A DNA stretch of 64,000 nucleotides from Chlamydoabsidia padenii (GCA_025330725.1 JAIWND010000007.1:620001-684000), one strand, 5' to 3'. Counted from the first letter of the stretch, positions 1-12,518 are shown. Notes: generated by a model not told the origin, from the letters alone. Numbers and translations are program-made.

Positions 1-2026
1 TAGTATATACCTTGTGGCAATATCCAACAATGCTTCCTACTCTTTATACTTGGGGTCCAGTCATTCAGAAGCTTATGGATGGTGCAGGTAAACTAGTACA
101 AAGTAACAAGTAGATTACTCAATGTGGGTTGACCAAACGTTTTCTGTTGTAGATCTTATGATCCCTGGTTTAGTGAATGGACCCGACGGCACGATACCTC
201 AACTAAACAAAGGTGACCTTGTGGCTATCTCTATTCGTGGGTACAAGTAAGTTAAGGAACAAAAAAGGAGGGCCAATTGACAACATTTGCTAAATGACCA
301 TATTTACTAGGTATCCTTTGGCTGTAGGGACCATGGCGACACCAAGCTCCAGTATCAAGGTACGATCGGGCATGAAGGGAAAAGCTGTCATCATATTACA
401 TGTATACAACGACTTTTTGTGGGCGATGGGCGACAAATCTGGTCCTCCTGACTTGAAAGATATCTCTGACGACGAATACATTGAAGACAGTGACGATGAT
501 GAACAACAAGAACCAACTGTTCTAACACCGACTACCGCAGCAGATGATACTGAACCGACAAAACTAGATGAACCAGTAACAGCACCTTCCACTGAAGAAA
601 CACAGGGCATGAATTATACAACAACAGGTAGGAAATAGGTACTGCAGATGCTACTTGTTGCTTTTACTAATAATCTTGTGTTTTAATGAATAGAAATCGA
701 CGATCTGTTAAAGCAATCACTGTATCAAGGCCTATTATTCAAGCTGACTCCAGAGAAGATGACCTCTATCCTTCCAATCTCGGTATCCTCTCTTTATACA
801 GCCTACATCTTACCTAGCAGACCAAGACATGGTGGGTTGGAAGTTGATATCAAGAAATCAAGCTGGAAAAAGGTACAAAAGTTTTTAAAGACGATGGAAA
901 AGGCAGGTCTATTGAAACTTAAAGAACAACGGGGGGAAACAACGGTGTCATCAATCAACTGGTCTCATCCAAGGTAACAAGGTAGAAAACAAGAAAAGTA
1001 GATACTTGGTATTAACATTATTTATGTTGATTATAGCTTGCAAGGTGTAACTCCATACAAAACAGTGGAAAAATTGATGATAGAACAACAACAACAGCAA
1101 TCATCATCAGCACCATCTGATCCTGATCAACAACATAAGAATGGCTCTTCAGACTCATCATCATCTGGGCAAATCCAAGTTCTCGACCTTTACAAACCCA
1201 TTGGATCCTCTGCGGCTCTATTTGAAGCGATCAAAAAAGATACAACTGCCATGTATTCATCTGTTGAAGTACGACAAGTAGTATTGGAGTATATTAAGGC
1301 GGAAAACCTTGTGGATCCTAAAAACCAAAAGTAGGCATATAAAGAAAACATACACACATATATGAAATACACATAATTAACTTTGCTTCTCTTATGTCTT
1401 ATCATATAGAATGATTACGATCGATCATCTTCTGACAGATGCCATTCTTAACAAATCGGAATATCAAACGGTGCATAAACTAGGTCGGGACCAAATTTTA
1501 CAAAGGTAAGTGTGTGCGTGTGCGTTTGGGGAAATTCCAATCACATAGGATCATTAATAACTAATCCTTCATTCTAGGTTACTACCAAAGATGCAACCCT
1601 TCCATCTCGTGACATTGCCAGGTAAAGATCCTATTCTCAAAAAAGGGGCGCCAAAAGCCATCGAAGTTACTCAAGGAATACTACAAGGAAGGGGAAAAAC
1701 TGTCACCAAATTGACAGGCATGGAATTCTTTGGCTTGGAAATTGATGATCTTTGTAAAGAACTCACTAAACTATGTGCCAGTAGTGCCACATGTAAGTCA
1801 AATCATCCATTTTTGAATACCAAAAATACCCTACTAACTGATTCGATGCTTTCTTATTTGAATAGACAATCAAATCCCTGGCACAAGTCCCAAGACGCCT
1901 TTGTACGAAATAATGGTCCAGGGCCCTCAAATGAAGCACGTCTTTGAACTACTTTTACGAAAAGGCGTCCCGAAGAAATCCATCATGGTGAACGACAAGA
2001 CGGCGAAGAAGGGCAAAAGGACATGA
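1..2026 (+). CDS. EIF2D: eIF2D (ligatin/Tma64)-like translation factor, 5'-truncated by window edge
   Basis: Eight exons can be joined in phase: about 3-87, 153-246, 311-627, 694-973, 1037-1330, 1410-1505, 1578-1792 and 1866-2026 (TGA). The protein enters the window at a VYTLWQYP segment, typical of the linker before the PUA domain of eIF2D. The PUA domain follows (GDLVAISIRG, then YPLAVGTMA), then an acidic low-complexity stretch, a winged-helix region, a SWIB/MDM2-like segment (about 1270-1600), and a C-terminal SUI1/eIF1 domain with KLTGMEFFGLEID and a basic tail. eIF2D is known to bind the 40S subunit, deliver initiator tRNA independently of GTP, and recycle post-termination 40S complexes. 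The N-terminal DUF1947-like part lies outside the window. Domain order and motifs make the family call firm; exact exon ends are inferred from splice consensus and phase. Confidence 0.9.
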
Positions 2027-3401
2027 ATAGATTAGATTGTAGTTTACCTTAAATAGGATTAAAATCGAATAAAGTGTCTTTACTCACTTGTAATGTATTG
2101 TATGAGGTATCTTATTTGTGTATAGTGTAGTGGATATGCATTGCTGGATTTAAAAAAACATCAAGGGGCATGGTTTATATTACAAACCCAGGGAACCAAT
2201 ATCGTCTTTTTGGTGGGAACCCACATTACTGCAATTACCTTGAACCTGTTTTACCCTTGTGCAAACCCCTAGACCCGTGTTTTGCCACCCTTTTTCCTCC
2301 TCCTTGCCCACCCGATATATTATGTACTTCCAGTAATATAGAAACACTGACATTTGTGAACTGTCCACCTACTTTTCTTTGTCCCCAGCCATATTGCTCT
2401 TTTCCCTTTTATCATTACTACCACGAGGTATCCATCGAATAGTGATCTTCTTCCTCCTGTTTTTTTTTTTTTGAGTTATTTATCTAATTGACCTAATAGG
2501 CTTGAGGAGATGTATCTTGAAAGCCATTCGTTTTCCATTTTGTGTGGGAAGCAAGAAATTCAAAACCGGGCTTTGAATTTGGAACGCAGATGAGCAGGAT
2601 TTGTCAAAATTAAAATGCCGCATAGGCAACGAAAAAGAAAGAAAAAAATCAGGGACGAAGGTTTCAAATGGATGAATGGTTAGAGGATGACGAGAAAAAA
2701 CATGATCGGCTGTGCGAGGTTGGGTAAAATAAGAAAAAGGAGGTCATTTCTTTCCATTTCCAATTAAAAAAAGACATGGCTTCATCACTGTAACGTTGGA
2801 CAATGAATTTCAGTGACCGAAATATTAGAAGATTAGCGTGGAATATATTTTCTTTGCACATTTTTGTTTATTCCCCTTTTCCTTTCCTTTTTCCCATCCA
2901 ACAACAACAACAACAAAAGAATAGCTATTGGAAGCTTCTTTGCTTCTAAAAGGTTTCTCGTCATTTCATTCCTTCTCATACTCTCTTATTTACATCTCCA
3001 TTCTTTTCTATCAACCATACTTTGATCACAACAGCAGCAACTTTTTTTTTTTTTTAATTCAGTTTGCTTATCTCATCGTCTTGTACTGATCAATTAGTCC
3101 CATTTCGTCTCATCACTCGAAATCCAAAAAAAGAATCATACATCGGCGGACTTTGAAATTTGGCTGCAAAAGGACGAAAAAAAAAAGAAACGCACCTGCT
3201 TATCCTATTCTTTCGCACTTCTTTTCCCTCCTTTTCCGTCATTCTTCTTTTTATTTTATTTTTTATTTTAAATTTATAATCTTACAATCACTTTAAACAA
3301 CACTATTATTTACAACAAGCACGAAGAAACTATTAAACACAGTTTTACTCCATTCGTCTACCTCACCCTCCACCTTTCCTCCACTTAATCGTATCTGGTC
3401 A
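2027..3401. other. Intergenic: eIF2D 3' region and kinase promoter/leader
   Basis: No protein gene is supported. It contains the 3' UTR of the eIF2D gene (AATAAAG near 2070), two variants of the recurring promoter word (2567-2577 and 3147-3157, minus sense), several pyrimidine-rich tracts, and the presumed 5' leader of the kinase gene. The short open frames at 2170 and 2664 lack introns, motifs or a plausible composition. Confidence 0.6.
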
Positions 3402-6259
3402 ATGATAAACTCACTTCCTGCAATAGCTGTTTTTGAAACAACAGCTGTAGTTGCGAATGGTAATACTACGGTACATTCACTACAGGTAAGTAATGAATAA
3501 ATAAAGTCAAGTCGGTTATGTCTAATGAACCATTGTCTTCTTTCCCCCATAGTTACTCAACGTTATTGTGCAAACTGATTCCTATGTGCTCTCCTTGGTG
3601 CGATATATCCCTGACTTTGTAGAATTCCATCAATTGGTAAGTTTTTACCCTCTCCATCCTCAAACGCCCTACTCCCTCACTTTTTGATCCCCTTGGAAAT
3701 CACATGATAATAATCCTACTCTCTTTCTATATCAAACATATTATGATATAATCTTTAAATAGATAAAATGTCACTATCACAAGGTAAAGATTCCTTTTCC
3801 AGTCTTGGATCAACAACATCCTCCACAAGGAAACCAAAAAAGCAACAAAAGGACATCAACAACAACAAAACGGCGTAGTAGTCTTCGGAAACTCTTTGGC
3901 TCTTTACATCATCACGGTCACTCGAAAAGGAAAACGAATGCTGAAAAGGTCGAACTTTATCTACAACAATGCTTATTGGATCCGGTTGTCAGTCAATCAT
4001 CTATTGTCCGAGACTTTTTATCGATTCAACGCGACGAGGATCAAAAACTACCAACCAAGTCTACAACGGAAGATACGGATAACAACATCAACAGCAACAA
4101 CAGTAACTCCAGCCATAACAGTGTCCCTTTTAATGATGCAAATCGGGAAACTTCGGTTGGTGCCCCTGCAACGCCACCTATTGTTAGACGAACGACGCAA
4201 CCTGATGATACTCACAACAAAAATCAGCAACAAGTACCTGACACCAACATACAACATGAATCAGTAACAACACCAAATCGTGATGTCAAGATAGAAATTG
4301 ACACCAATTCTCAAAAGGTGCCTCGGTCTCTTTCCGTCAAAAGCGATATGGTATCTCTGCATGACTTGATACGGGAATCTGCATCGCCTCCACCTATACC
4401 AGTTATGGATTCGCCTTTACAAGTACCATCATCATCGTCATCATCATCTGCAGCAGCATCAACAACAACACAAGACCAACAAAAACAACAACAGTATCAA
4501 ACACCGCATACTCATCCATTCCCACTTGAGTACTTTGAAATGATGACTGTCCTCGGAAAAGGCTGTATGGGAAAGGTAAAAAAAAAAATATTGTTTATGA
4601 TATGACATTTAACGTGTCCGTATGACTAAATCATTTTGTACCCCCGTCACTTAGGTCTTTTTGGTCAAGTCCACTCAAAACCACCAACTCTATGCTCTCA
4701 AAAGTATTGTCAAGGACCTGGTGATCGAACAACGAGAAATCACTCATACTTTGACGGAACGTGAAATCCTTGCAACATTAGCCGACATCCGACATCCCAA
4801 TTTGGCTCGACTGTACCTTGCCTTCCAAGATATCCATCGACTGCACCTAATCACCGACTATTACTGTGGCGGTGATTTAGCCACTCAAATGAGCACTTGC
4901 ATGACCTTCTCTAAACGACGGACTCTCTTTTATGCAGCAGAAATGATTGAAGGTATCGGTGAACTCCACCGATTGGGCATCCTGTATCGTGACCTCAAAC
5001 CAGAAAACATCTTATTGACCAAACAAGGCCATGTGGTACTCACCGACTTTGGTCTCTCGAAATGGTTGGTGGAAACGGATCAAACAGACACCTTTTGTGG
5101 CACGGCGGAATACCTGGCACCGGAACTTTTAACAGGCGAACCCTACTCGTTTGGTATCGATCACTGGAGTTATGGCACTATTCTCTACGAAATGCTCACA
5201 GGGATCACTCCGTTCTGGGCCGACAATCATATGGAAATGTACCGCAGGATATTGGAAGATCCTCTGGATTTCCCAGCACAAGATGAAAATGGCTTACCCG
5301 AAATCGATTATGATACAGCTGACTTTTTGGCGGGACTATTGGATCGCGACCCTCGGACTCGACTCGGTGCTCAAGGTGTGGACGAAATCAAATCACATGC
5401 CTACTTTACAGGTATCTCTTGGGACGATGTCTATCATCAACGATTACAGCCTGCCTATGTACCTATTTTGTCATCACATACGGATTTCGCCAACTTTGAT
5501 GCTAGCTTCTTGGAAATGGACCCTGTTTTGACTCCTGTGGGCTCTCAAGTGAATTTGACTCAAGACATACAAGACGTATTTGAAGATTATTCTTTTACAA
5601 ACTCTGAATTATGTCCCACACCACTACCAAACATCACATCTTCACTGCCGGTCAGCGATGATGCTCTTGTACCGACTCCCATCAACAATCACGACGACGA
5701 AGTTGACGACGATGACTTGCGGGATCAACATCCACCGACCTTCCAACCTGCTCGAAAACGAGGCAGTGTCAGTATGCTTTCGGATGTCGACAGTTTCCAC
5801 CTAGAATCGCCTTTACTACAACACGAACAAGGCGAACGGACGATCAAACGACGGAACACACATGATGATAATGCGGTGGGGGGCAACGATATTCAGATCA
5901 ATGAAGATAAATCAATGGATACAATGGACTTGTCAAAGAAAATGACAATGACAATGACAACTTCTGATTCCTCTTATACTGGCACGGCGGATGATGATAT
6001 GGTCTTACACTCCTCCTCATTGGTACCTGACATGTTATACTTGGACTCTTCTCGGGACAAACAACAACAACAGCAACAACAACAACAAACCGGCTTGGAT
6101 CAGCTTGATTTTGGAAATGGTGATTTGGATCTTCGATTCTCGATTCAAGTAAATGAAAAACACAATGGATTTGCTGCTAATCGGACCACACCTGTTAAAC
6201 CCAAGAAACAAAAGTACTCTCCCACCCGTCGATTATTATCCCCTTTTATTCGATTTTAG
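3402..6259 (+). CDS. PX-domain AGC-type serine/threonine protein kinase (SGK/YPK-like)
   Basis: Four exons: 3402-3485, 3553-3636, 3763-4575, 4655-6259; 861 aa. Residues about 20-70 carry a PX-type core (LVRYIPDFVEFHQL, then KIPFPVL). A basic low-complexity insert of about 35 residues interrupts the fold before its last helix (EKVELYLQQCLLDP, then VRDFLSIQ). PX domains bind phosphoinositides. After a Ser/Gln-rich linker the kinase domain starts near residue 315 with Gly-loop LGKGCMGKV, split by an intron after the Lys codon. It has the ALK lysine, YRDLKPEN, TDFGLSK and TFCGTAEYLAPE. The AGC tail has a turn-motif-like DPVLTP (about T620) and a hydrophobic motif FEDYSF (about 636-641). This layout equals animal SGK3, whereas yeast Ypk1 lacks PX. 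The C-terminal 200 residues are disordered, with CAA-encoded glutamines. The start is the only ATG in frame with the PX segment. Confidence 0.88.
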
Positions 6260-6463
6260 ATAGTTAGTTAGCTTTACACATTAGACTTTATTTTATTTAT
6301 TTTAATTTTGTTGTCATCCCTCATATTGTCCTTACTTCATTATTACCCCTTAGTATTATTATTCCTCCACACTTCTTATTATGATCCCCTTCCATTCATT
6401 ACCCCTCCATCATTAGTCCCCTATTGATTTACCACTATGCTTCTAACGCCTATTAATTATTAC

Positions 6464-6499
<36 letters not shown>

Positions 6500-6709
6500 A
6501 AATAAACATCGAATCAAACCTTTGTAATAAAATCAACGACTTTATTCAAGCATGATGAACCTTCATGAATGCCTGGGTGAAATATCCTTAGTCATTAAAA
6601 ATTTAGTGGTTGCGGGATTTGAAAATTGTGGGGAATTAAATGAACAACCTGCCCTATTTTCTACTTTTCGTCTCTCTTTCTCACATTTTTCTCTATAATT
6701 ATTCTAATC
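6260..6709. other. Kinase 3' UTR, T homopolymer and SDR promoter
   Basis: Pyrimidine-rich 3' UTR of the kinase, then a run of roughly 34 T near 6465-6498, an AATAAA-like signal just after it, and an exact copy of the recurring promoter word at 6613-6623, about 90 bp before the dehydrogenase ATG. No further gene is seen. Confidence 0.6.
6613..6623 (-). promoter_or_regulatory. Recurring promoter word, exact copy (SDR gene)
   Basis: TTCAAATCCCG on the minus strand, about 90 bp upstream of the dehydrogenase ATG. It is one of ten exact copies in the window, all intergenic. Confidence 0.5.
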
Positions 6710-7967
6710 ATGTCTTCTGCCAACGACCGTATTGCTCAACTTGCTTCTCATCTTGCTAGTGTGGGTCCTTCTTTGAAAGACAAGGTGTGTATTGTCACAG
6801 GTGCTGGCTCTCTTCTCGGAATTGGGTAAGTAGTAAATCCTAATCCATCCTGAACTAAACTATTCTCTCCTTTTTGTCTATAATAGACGTGCTACTGTTT
6901 ATGCATTAGCCAAACGAGGTCCCAAGGCGATTTATGTCACTGATTTGTATGATACCAACTTGGGTGAATTGGCTCAAGACATTCGTCAAAAAGGTATTGA
7001 TTGTATTCCCAAGGCAGTGGATGCTGCGTCGACAAAGGAGGTGGAAGGCTTGGTCAAGGAAGCTATGGAAACTTATGGTCGTTTGGATGTCTTCTTTGCC
7101 AATGCTGGTGTAGCTACTGGATCCCGATTACAAGACGAAGACGAAAAATCTTTCATGTTTATGATGCGTGTCAATGCCCTCAGGTAAGAAAAAAGAAAAA
7201 GAAAAAGAGCCGTACTAACTTGATGTATATAGTGCTTTCCTTGGTATCAAGTATGCTAGTCTTGCTATGAAGGAAGTTGGAAAAGGTGGAAAGGAACAAT
7301 CAGGTGGATCAATTATTTGCACTGCTTCAGGTAAAAAAGGATGGTTTGGTGGAATGAGGTTTATTAACTTGTCTAGTTTGTTTATAGTGGCCGGTATCCG
7401 ATCTGGCGCAGGATCACCAGAATACTCGGCCTCCAAAGCGGCGTAAGTAATTGACACTCACAAAGGATATATGAAATACTGACTTGCGCACATCTTTGTT
7501 TGTATTGGAATAGGGTCATAAACTTGTGTCAAACAAGTGCTTCCCAACTTGCTGGAACCAACATCCGTGTGAATGCAATCTGTCCTGTAAGTAACACTTT
7601 TCTTCGGATTTGCCAATGGACCTGGAAAAACACTTGCTAACTACTTTTTTTTTCTTCTTTCAAATAGGGATTGATTGAAACGGGAATGACCAAAACTACT
7701 TTTGATGTTGCTCGTGAACGTGGATCTTCTCACAAGATTGGTCAATTGAATCCCACTAAACGCTATGGTATTGCTGCCGAGGTAAACATTAAACCAGTGC
7801 ATAAAACAGGTCGATCTAACATATTTTGTTGTTGTTTTTTGTTTTAGATTGCTTCCGTTGTCGCTTTTGTTGCCAGTGAAGAAGCCTCTTATCTTAATGG
7901 TCAAGCTATTGCTGTTGATGGTGGTTTGTCTTCCTCTCTTCCTATTGTCCCTGGCAAATTCCATTAA
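6710..7967 (+). CDS. Short-chain dehydrogenase/reductase (classical SDR)
   Basis: Seven exons: 6710-6825, 6887-7183, 7233-7330, 7388-7442, 7514-7586, 7668-7781, 7848-7967; 290 aa, the usual length for a classical SDR. Visible motifs are the dinucleotide-binding [14 protein letters not shown] near residues 40-50, with a two-residue insertion relative to TGxxxGIG, NAG in the middle, a catalytic Ser in SIICTAS, YSASK (Tyr-x3-Lys), and the CPGLIETGM segment after strand 6. A C-terminal IAVDGGLS is typical. The enzyme should reduce or oxidise an alcohol/ketone with NAD(P)H in the cytosol; the substrate cannot be read from sequence. The ATG follows a pyrimidine-rich leader. Six introns in under 1.3 kb all keep phase. 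Confidence 0.92.
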
Positions 7968-8126
7968 AGTTGGTCGTTTTTTTTACCCCCTCCCCTGTTT
8001 GTTGTAATTAACTTTTAGTATATGATTACCTTTACTTTACCAATAAAAATATGTCTTGTATTCTATATGTATTATGGTTCCCACACATTTGAAAGTCGCG
8101 CTATGCATTCACATGCAGCAGTAAAG

Positions 8127-8137
8127 CGGGATTTGAA
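8127..8137 (-). promoter_or_regulatory. Recurring promoter word, exact copy (orphan)
   Basis: TTCAAATCCCG on the minus strand, 160 bp after the SDR stop codon, with no recognised gene directly downstream on either strand. Confidence 0.4.
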
Positions 8138-9439
8138 TATATTAAAATGCTGCCCCTTTTTTGGGTCCTAATGAATAGATTTCTTGATAAACTGAAAATG
8201 ATATAATGATCAAGGATGGATTTTAATCATGTTTATTTTATTACTAGTGAGTTAAAACACAAAGTTACATATATACAATACAAATAATCTAAGACATAAA
8301 AAAAAGACTATTTCAAAGACTATTTATGACTAGGCAAGACCAGATTGTTGTATTTGCTGGGCAGTTGATTGTTGATGGCGTTTATAGCGACACAGATTCT
8401 TCAAAGAGACAAGAGATATTCGATTTCAGCACCAGCAGACGTCAAAGTGATATACCCACCATGCTTCCATGGCACATCCCACCCTCAATCAATTGTAGAC
8501 CTTTGATTATCCAAGTCAATTCCACGATATCCACACACCCATAGATATATGTACTTTGGAGTCATAAAAGATCAACTCTGTTCGCTTCTTTTGGTGTGAT
8601 GATAGGTAAGAGTCGAGTCGATGTCGAGGGGTCCACCTTAAATATATTATACTGTCATTAATGCTAGTCTAATCCCATCCAAAAGAAACCTGTGAGTTGA
8701 TTAGTATCTTGTTATAGTCTCTCATTAAACAATCCTTTTTTCAATCTGACTAAACCTGTTTGTACATGTCAAATACGCATTCATTCAGCAAGGTAATCAT
8801 AGAAGACCAGATCCAATACTTCAAATCCACAGTCAACGATGTTATTAAAGGAGACAAATTAGGCCTTCATTCCCTACGATTAACAACAATTGATTAGTAT
8901 ATCATACTATCATCCACCGTCCTTTTTTCTTTTCTTCTTCTTTTTACCCTACTGTACCTTGTATTACACCCACTTGAGGAAAGACCACCAGAGTTACAAC
9001 CCAGTACCTTGTGCAACTGATTATTGATATAGATCCAGGCATGAGTATTCAGTCTACTTGATTAGACAAAAATTATTGTTCAGTGGTGAGTCATTGTTGT
9101 CTTACTTGACAACAAGTACTTTACCTTTAATGAGGAGGTGCTAAAGTCAAAGGTGTAAAGAGGGATTCGAGTTGGTCTTCTCATAGCTATACTTTGTTGG
9201 TTTGTTGAATATATTTGCTTTAGCAGGGTACTTGAGTGGCTGCTATATAATATAAAAGGTGGTTAGTCATTCAACAAAGAATCAGTTATAGCACTAACCT
9301 TCCGTGTAAAGTTGTCTACGTTTCGGTAAGGATTAATAATCGTCTATGGGCGTGTGTTATAACTAAATAAAGAAGTCATGTCATTCCAATAAAGTAGTTA
9401 CATTCAATTTGAATGGATTAACGTGGAAGGTGGGAGTAG

Positions 9440-9480
<41 letters not shown>

Positions 9481-9528
9481 GAAAGAGGAGAAAATGTTTC
9501 GGAAGATATCCGTCCCACCGACTAGATT

Positions 9529-9539
9529 TTCAAATCCCG
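9529..9539 (+). promoter_or_regulatory. Recurring promoter word, exact copy (orphan)
   Basis: TTCAAATCCCG followed by C, shortly after the 38-A run. No recognised gene lies within 2 kb, so it may mark an untranslated transcription unit or be inactive. Confidence 0.4.
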
Positions 9540-10276
9540 CCACCTGCCCTGACTTTTTAGTCTAGTAGACAATGATTGAAAAACGAAATACTCTTATTAC
9601 CTAGCTTAGACAATGCTTCAAAGTATAATGCTGCTGTAGCTATTTAATAGTGGTTTACAGAGTAGTTTTGATCAACCATGTTAAAGAAGGGGGAAACAGT
9701 TTCATCATTTTCACACGCCGCCTGCATGAACTTTCATTTTCGAAGAGAACTAGATTGGGGGTAGTGTAAACAAATCAAACCCACTGATTATCATGACGGA
9801 TAAGGAAAGCATTAACAAAAACAAAACTTTTTATTTTCAATGTAGTTTGATCATGCTTATTTGACATACAGTACTGCAACAATGACCTCGTATTGTCATT
9901 TACTTTTGTACTATTACTGTACTTTCTGACATTTTCTTTCTAGTTCAATAATCATTATCACTCGATCCATCACTGTTACAACTTGATAATAGCCAGGTCC
10001 CATTCATCTTCACCTGTTAATGATATGACGAAGTAATCAAATGACAGGTTTCATTTTCAAACTCCGGATTTGGGTCCCCCACATATTAAAAAAAAAAAAA
10101 AGAAGAAGAAAAAAGGCCACAATCATCTGTTTGACTTGGTTCAAGTTTCTATAGGTGCGGAAAGAGTAATCACTAAAAGTCTAGTTGTTTTTATGTTAAT
10201 AAAGTAAGCATCTGCTTGGGAAAGTGGTGAAAAGGGCGAGGCATGAATGAGGTTGTGAGGGTCGGAAGCATTTTTG

Positions 10277-10335
10277 ATTGGCTGAATTGATTAACATCTG
10301 ATTTCGGACGACCTCGAGAATTATCGAATATAAAA
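10277..10335 (+). promoter_or_regulatory. CCAAT plus TATA promoter with no protein gene downstream
   Basis: An inverted CCAAT box (ATTGG at 10277-10281) is followed 48 bp later by GAATATAAAAGGGGG with TATAAAA at 10329-10335, then a T/C-rich initiator-like region. The spacing resembles a strong Pol II promoter, yet no open frame begins within several hundred bases. Confidence 0.45.
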
Positions 10336-10379
10336 GGGGGTCTTTTTTTCCAATCCTTTTCTTTTCCTTTAATCGCTCT

Positions 10380-10560
10380 TTGGGCTTTTTGGCATAAGCC
10401 TACAAACTACCGCCATCAGTGTAATCATTCATTCACATACACCAAGTACTCTTAGGAACGCTTGGTGTAAATGGATGGGTGTTATGCGTATGTGATGGGC
10501 TGTAGGGGAGTGCCAGGTCCAGAAGCTTTTACCTTTATGGAGTGCTAATATGATGATATG
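10380..10560 (+). ncRNA. Candidate structured non-coding RNA locus downstream of TATA promoter
   Basis: About 50-130 bp after the TATA box are a small stem (GGCTT with AAGCC near 10383-10400) and a perfect 8-bp stem, ACACCAAG at 10439-10446 pairing with CTTGGTGT at 10461-10468 across a 14-nt loop. I do not recognise the RNA family. The first bases look faintly like the U2 snRNA start but lack the branch-site-pairing segment. Purely a candidate. Confidence 0.2.
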
Positions 10561-11884
10561 AATGCATTGGTTCTTGTTTAAACTATGTAAGACATTCTTC
10601 TTTCTGATGCACTACTTCTTTTTTTTTTAAAAAAAAACAAAAAAAAACAAAATCTAATGAAAATCTTTATTGTTTATATTCTTTTCTCTTTTATTTGTAA
10701 AGTAGCCACTAGCAATAGTATCATAGTATCAAATCATTTTATTTATTTAATAAAACACAAGTAAAAAAGTTATCTATTCTAGTCTATATTATTAATCTGG
10801 AGTGTATTCAGTAGTGGTGAAGGTGGATGATTGACTCGACAGGCAATGTCATATAAACCCTGGTTGTTGTTGTATATTGCATTCTGGTATATAGTTACAG
10901 TTGTGTGTAGTCCTCGTTGCTTTAAATTATCAACTAAGAATAATATACCAAAGTGAAGGGGTATTCATCGTACAGTAGTTATTACAGAGTATACCCTGTC
11001 ACTATTCTATCACACTAATACTATCCCATGGTTAGACTACTTACTATTCCATCTTTTGTTTGTTAGTCTACTTGTAGTGGCGGCCAGGAAGATGCATTTT
11101 CTGTAGATAAAAACAAAATAACAAAGCAGAGCGAGAATGTCCTTTTACCTATAATGAAGACAAAGGTTATCAGTGGATAGGCAGGTGAGGTTAGAGTAGC
11201 TTACCTTGTAATTTGGTATGTCTGTTGACGAGAGAGAGTGCCTTTTTCCTTTTGTTGTTCCCACGAGTCTTCCATTCGTCGTGCTGTCAAGGTCTTCAAT
11301 TTCCATAAGAATCCACCAACAGAAAGAGCCTTCACATTTGAGATAGAATCAGTAGGGCCGTGTATATTTGATACCAGGGTAAACCAATAGTTCGATAGGT
11401 GGAATGGATCTAAGAAGAAAAGAAAAGAAAAAAAGAAAAAGACCCGCCGATCGTATTGAAAGATTCCCACTGGAGCGGGATGTGAAATTCTACTCGTCCC
11501 TGAGAGAGGTTCATGCTAACATAGTATGTTATGACTACTCAACCTCAGAGAATAATTAGTGAATACAAGAGTTCAGTATATATGCATCAAAAGAGTCGAT
11601 TATAATGACTTTGATTAGAAATGGGCACCTATACACGGAAACAAGTTTATTAGAGCCTGATCAATATGTATGCTTACTGTCAAGACTTGGCACAAAAAGT
11701 CCCGATTGATAACTAATTGCCTCCCTGCCCTTACTCAAAGATTTAATCCATGGAATAGAAGATGACTATACCAACATCTATTCATGCCTGAATGTTCCCA
11801 AAAGGACATGGAGTGCCAGAGACAGAAAGAAAAGAACCTTCCCCTTCCCCCATAAATCACGTAAATGAACTCCCGACAGGCTTT
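10561..11884. other. Intergenic, AT-rich
   Basis: No gene is supported. A one-base variant of the promoter word (TTCACATCCCG, minus sense) lies at 11476-11486. The 89-codon minus frame at 11201-11470 has low-complexity content and no intron or domain support. Confidence 0.5.
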
Positions 11885-12518
11885 CAATTTACGGGTTTAC
11901 ATCTGAATTGTTAGCAGAGCCCTACTGCCTCAATGGACAAGTGATGCTCATGAAAAAAGTGACCATGTGCATTCCTTAGCCTATTTCCAACAAAGTTTAC
12001 ATAATGGCCAATATACCAAGTTCACTGTATGGAGCAGTATAGCCTCAAGATTGTTTTATCCTGACTTTTGTGAAAAAAAAAGCTGCAGAATGAAAAATTG
12101 ACACACAAGATCAAACTTATTTGAAAACCCGCTTACCCTCGCCTTGAATCTTGGGAGAGCTCTATTATCTCAATGAACAAGTGATGCTAATGATTAAAGT
12201 GGCGATGTGGACATTATAGCCTATTTCCAACAACGTTTGCATAATGGCCATTGTGCCAAGTAACTTTTATGGAGCAATATAGCCTCAAAATCGTTTTAAT
12301 ATGACTTTTGTAAAAAAAAAAAAAAAAGTTGCAGAATGAAAATTGACACACAAGACAAAACTTATTTTCAAAACCCGCTTACTCTCGCCTGGAATCTTAA
12401 GAGAGCTCTATTGTCTCAATGAACAAGTGATGCTAATGACAAAAGTGACCATGAGCATTCCTTAGCCTATTTCCTACAAAGTTTATATCATGGCCAATGT
12501 ACCAAGTCCTCTGTATGG
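11885..12518 (+). repeat. Diverged tandem repeat, unit about 240 bp, 2.6 copies
   Basis: The word TCAATGRACAAGTGATGCT recurs with spacing 240 and then 246 bp (starting near 11930, 12170 and 12416). Each is followed by the same ordered blocks: a CATTCCTTAGCCTATTTCC-like block, an ATAATGGCCA-like block, a TATGGAGCARTATAGCC block, an A-run, a TTGACACACAAGA block and AAACCCGCTTAC. Copy 1 is most diverged at its left edge. Copy 3 stops abruptly at 12518. No coding potential is seen. Confidence 0.8.

Larger units (their letters stand above)
7968..10300. other. Long intergenic stretch with promoter-like sites but no convincing gene
   Basis: After the SDR 3' UTR (AATAAA near 8041) I find no supportable protein gene. 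The 72-codon frame at 8326-8544 has no motif or intron structure. Present are exact promoter words at 8127-8137 and 9529-9539, a variant at 10056-10066, a TATA-like TATAAAA at 9250-9256, and an A-run of about 38 at 9440-9477. No tRNA was recognised. Confidence 0.5.

Noticed and set aside
8326..8544. 72-codon plus-strand frame after the SDR gene
   Set aside because: No conserved-looking segment, and both opposite-strand readings are interrupted; treated as chance.
10372..10410. Resemblance to the 5' end of U2 snRNA
   Set aside because: Only the first few bases match loosely; the branch-site-pairing GUAGUA segment and Sm site are absent.
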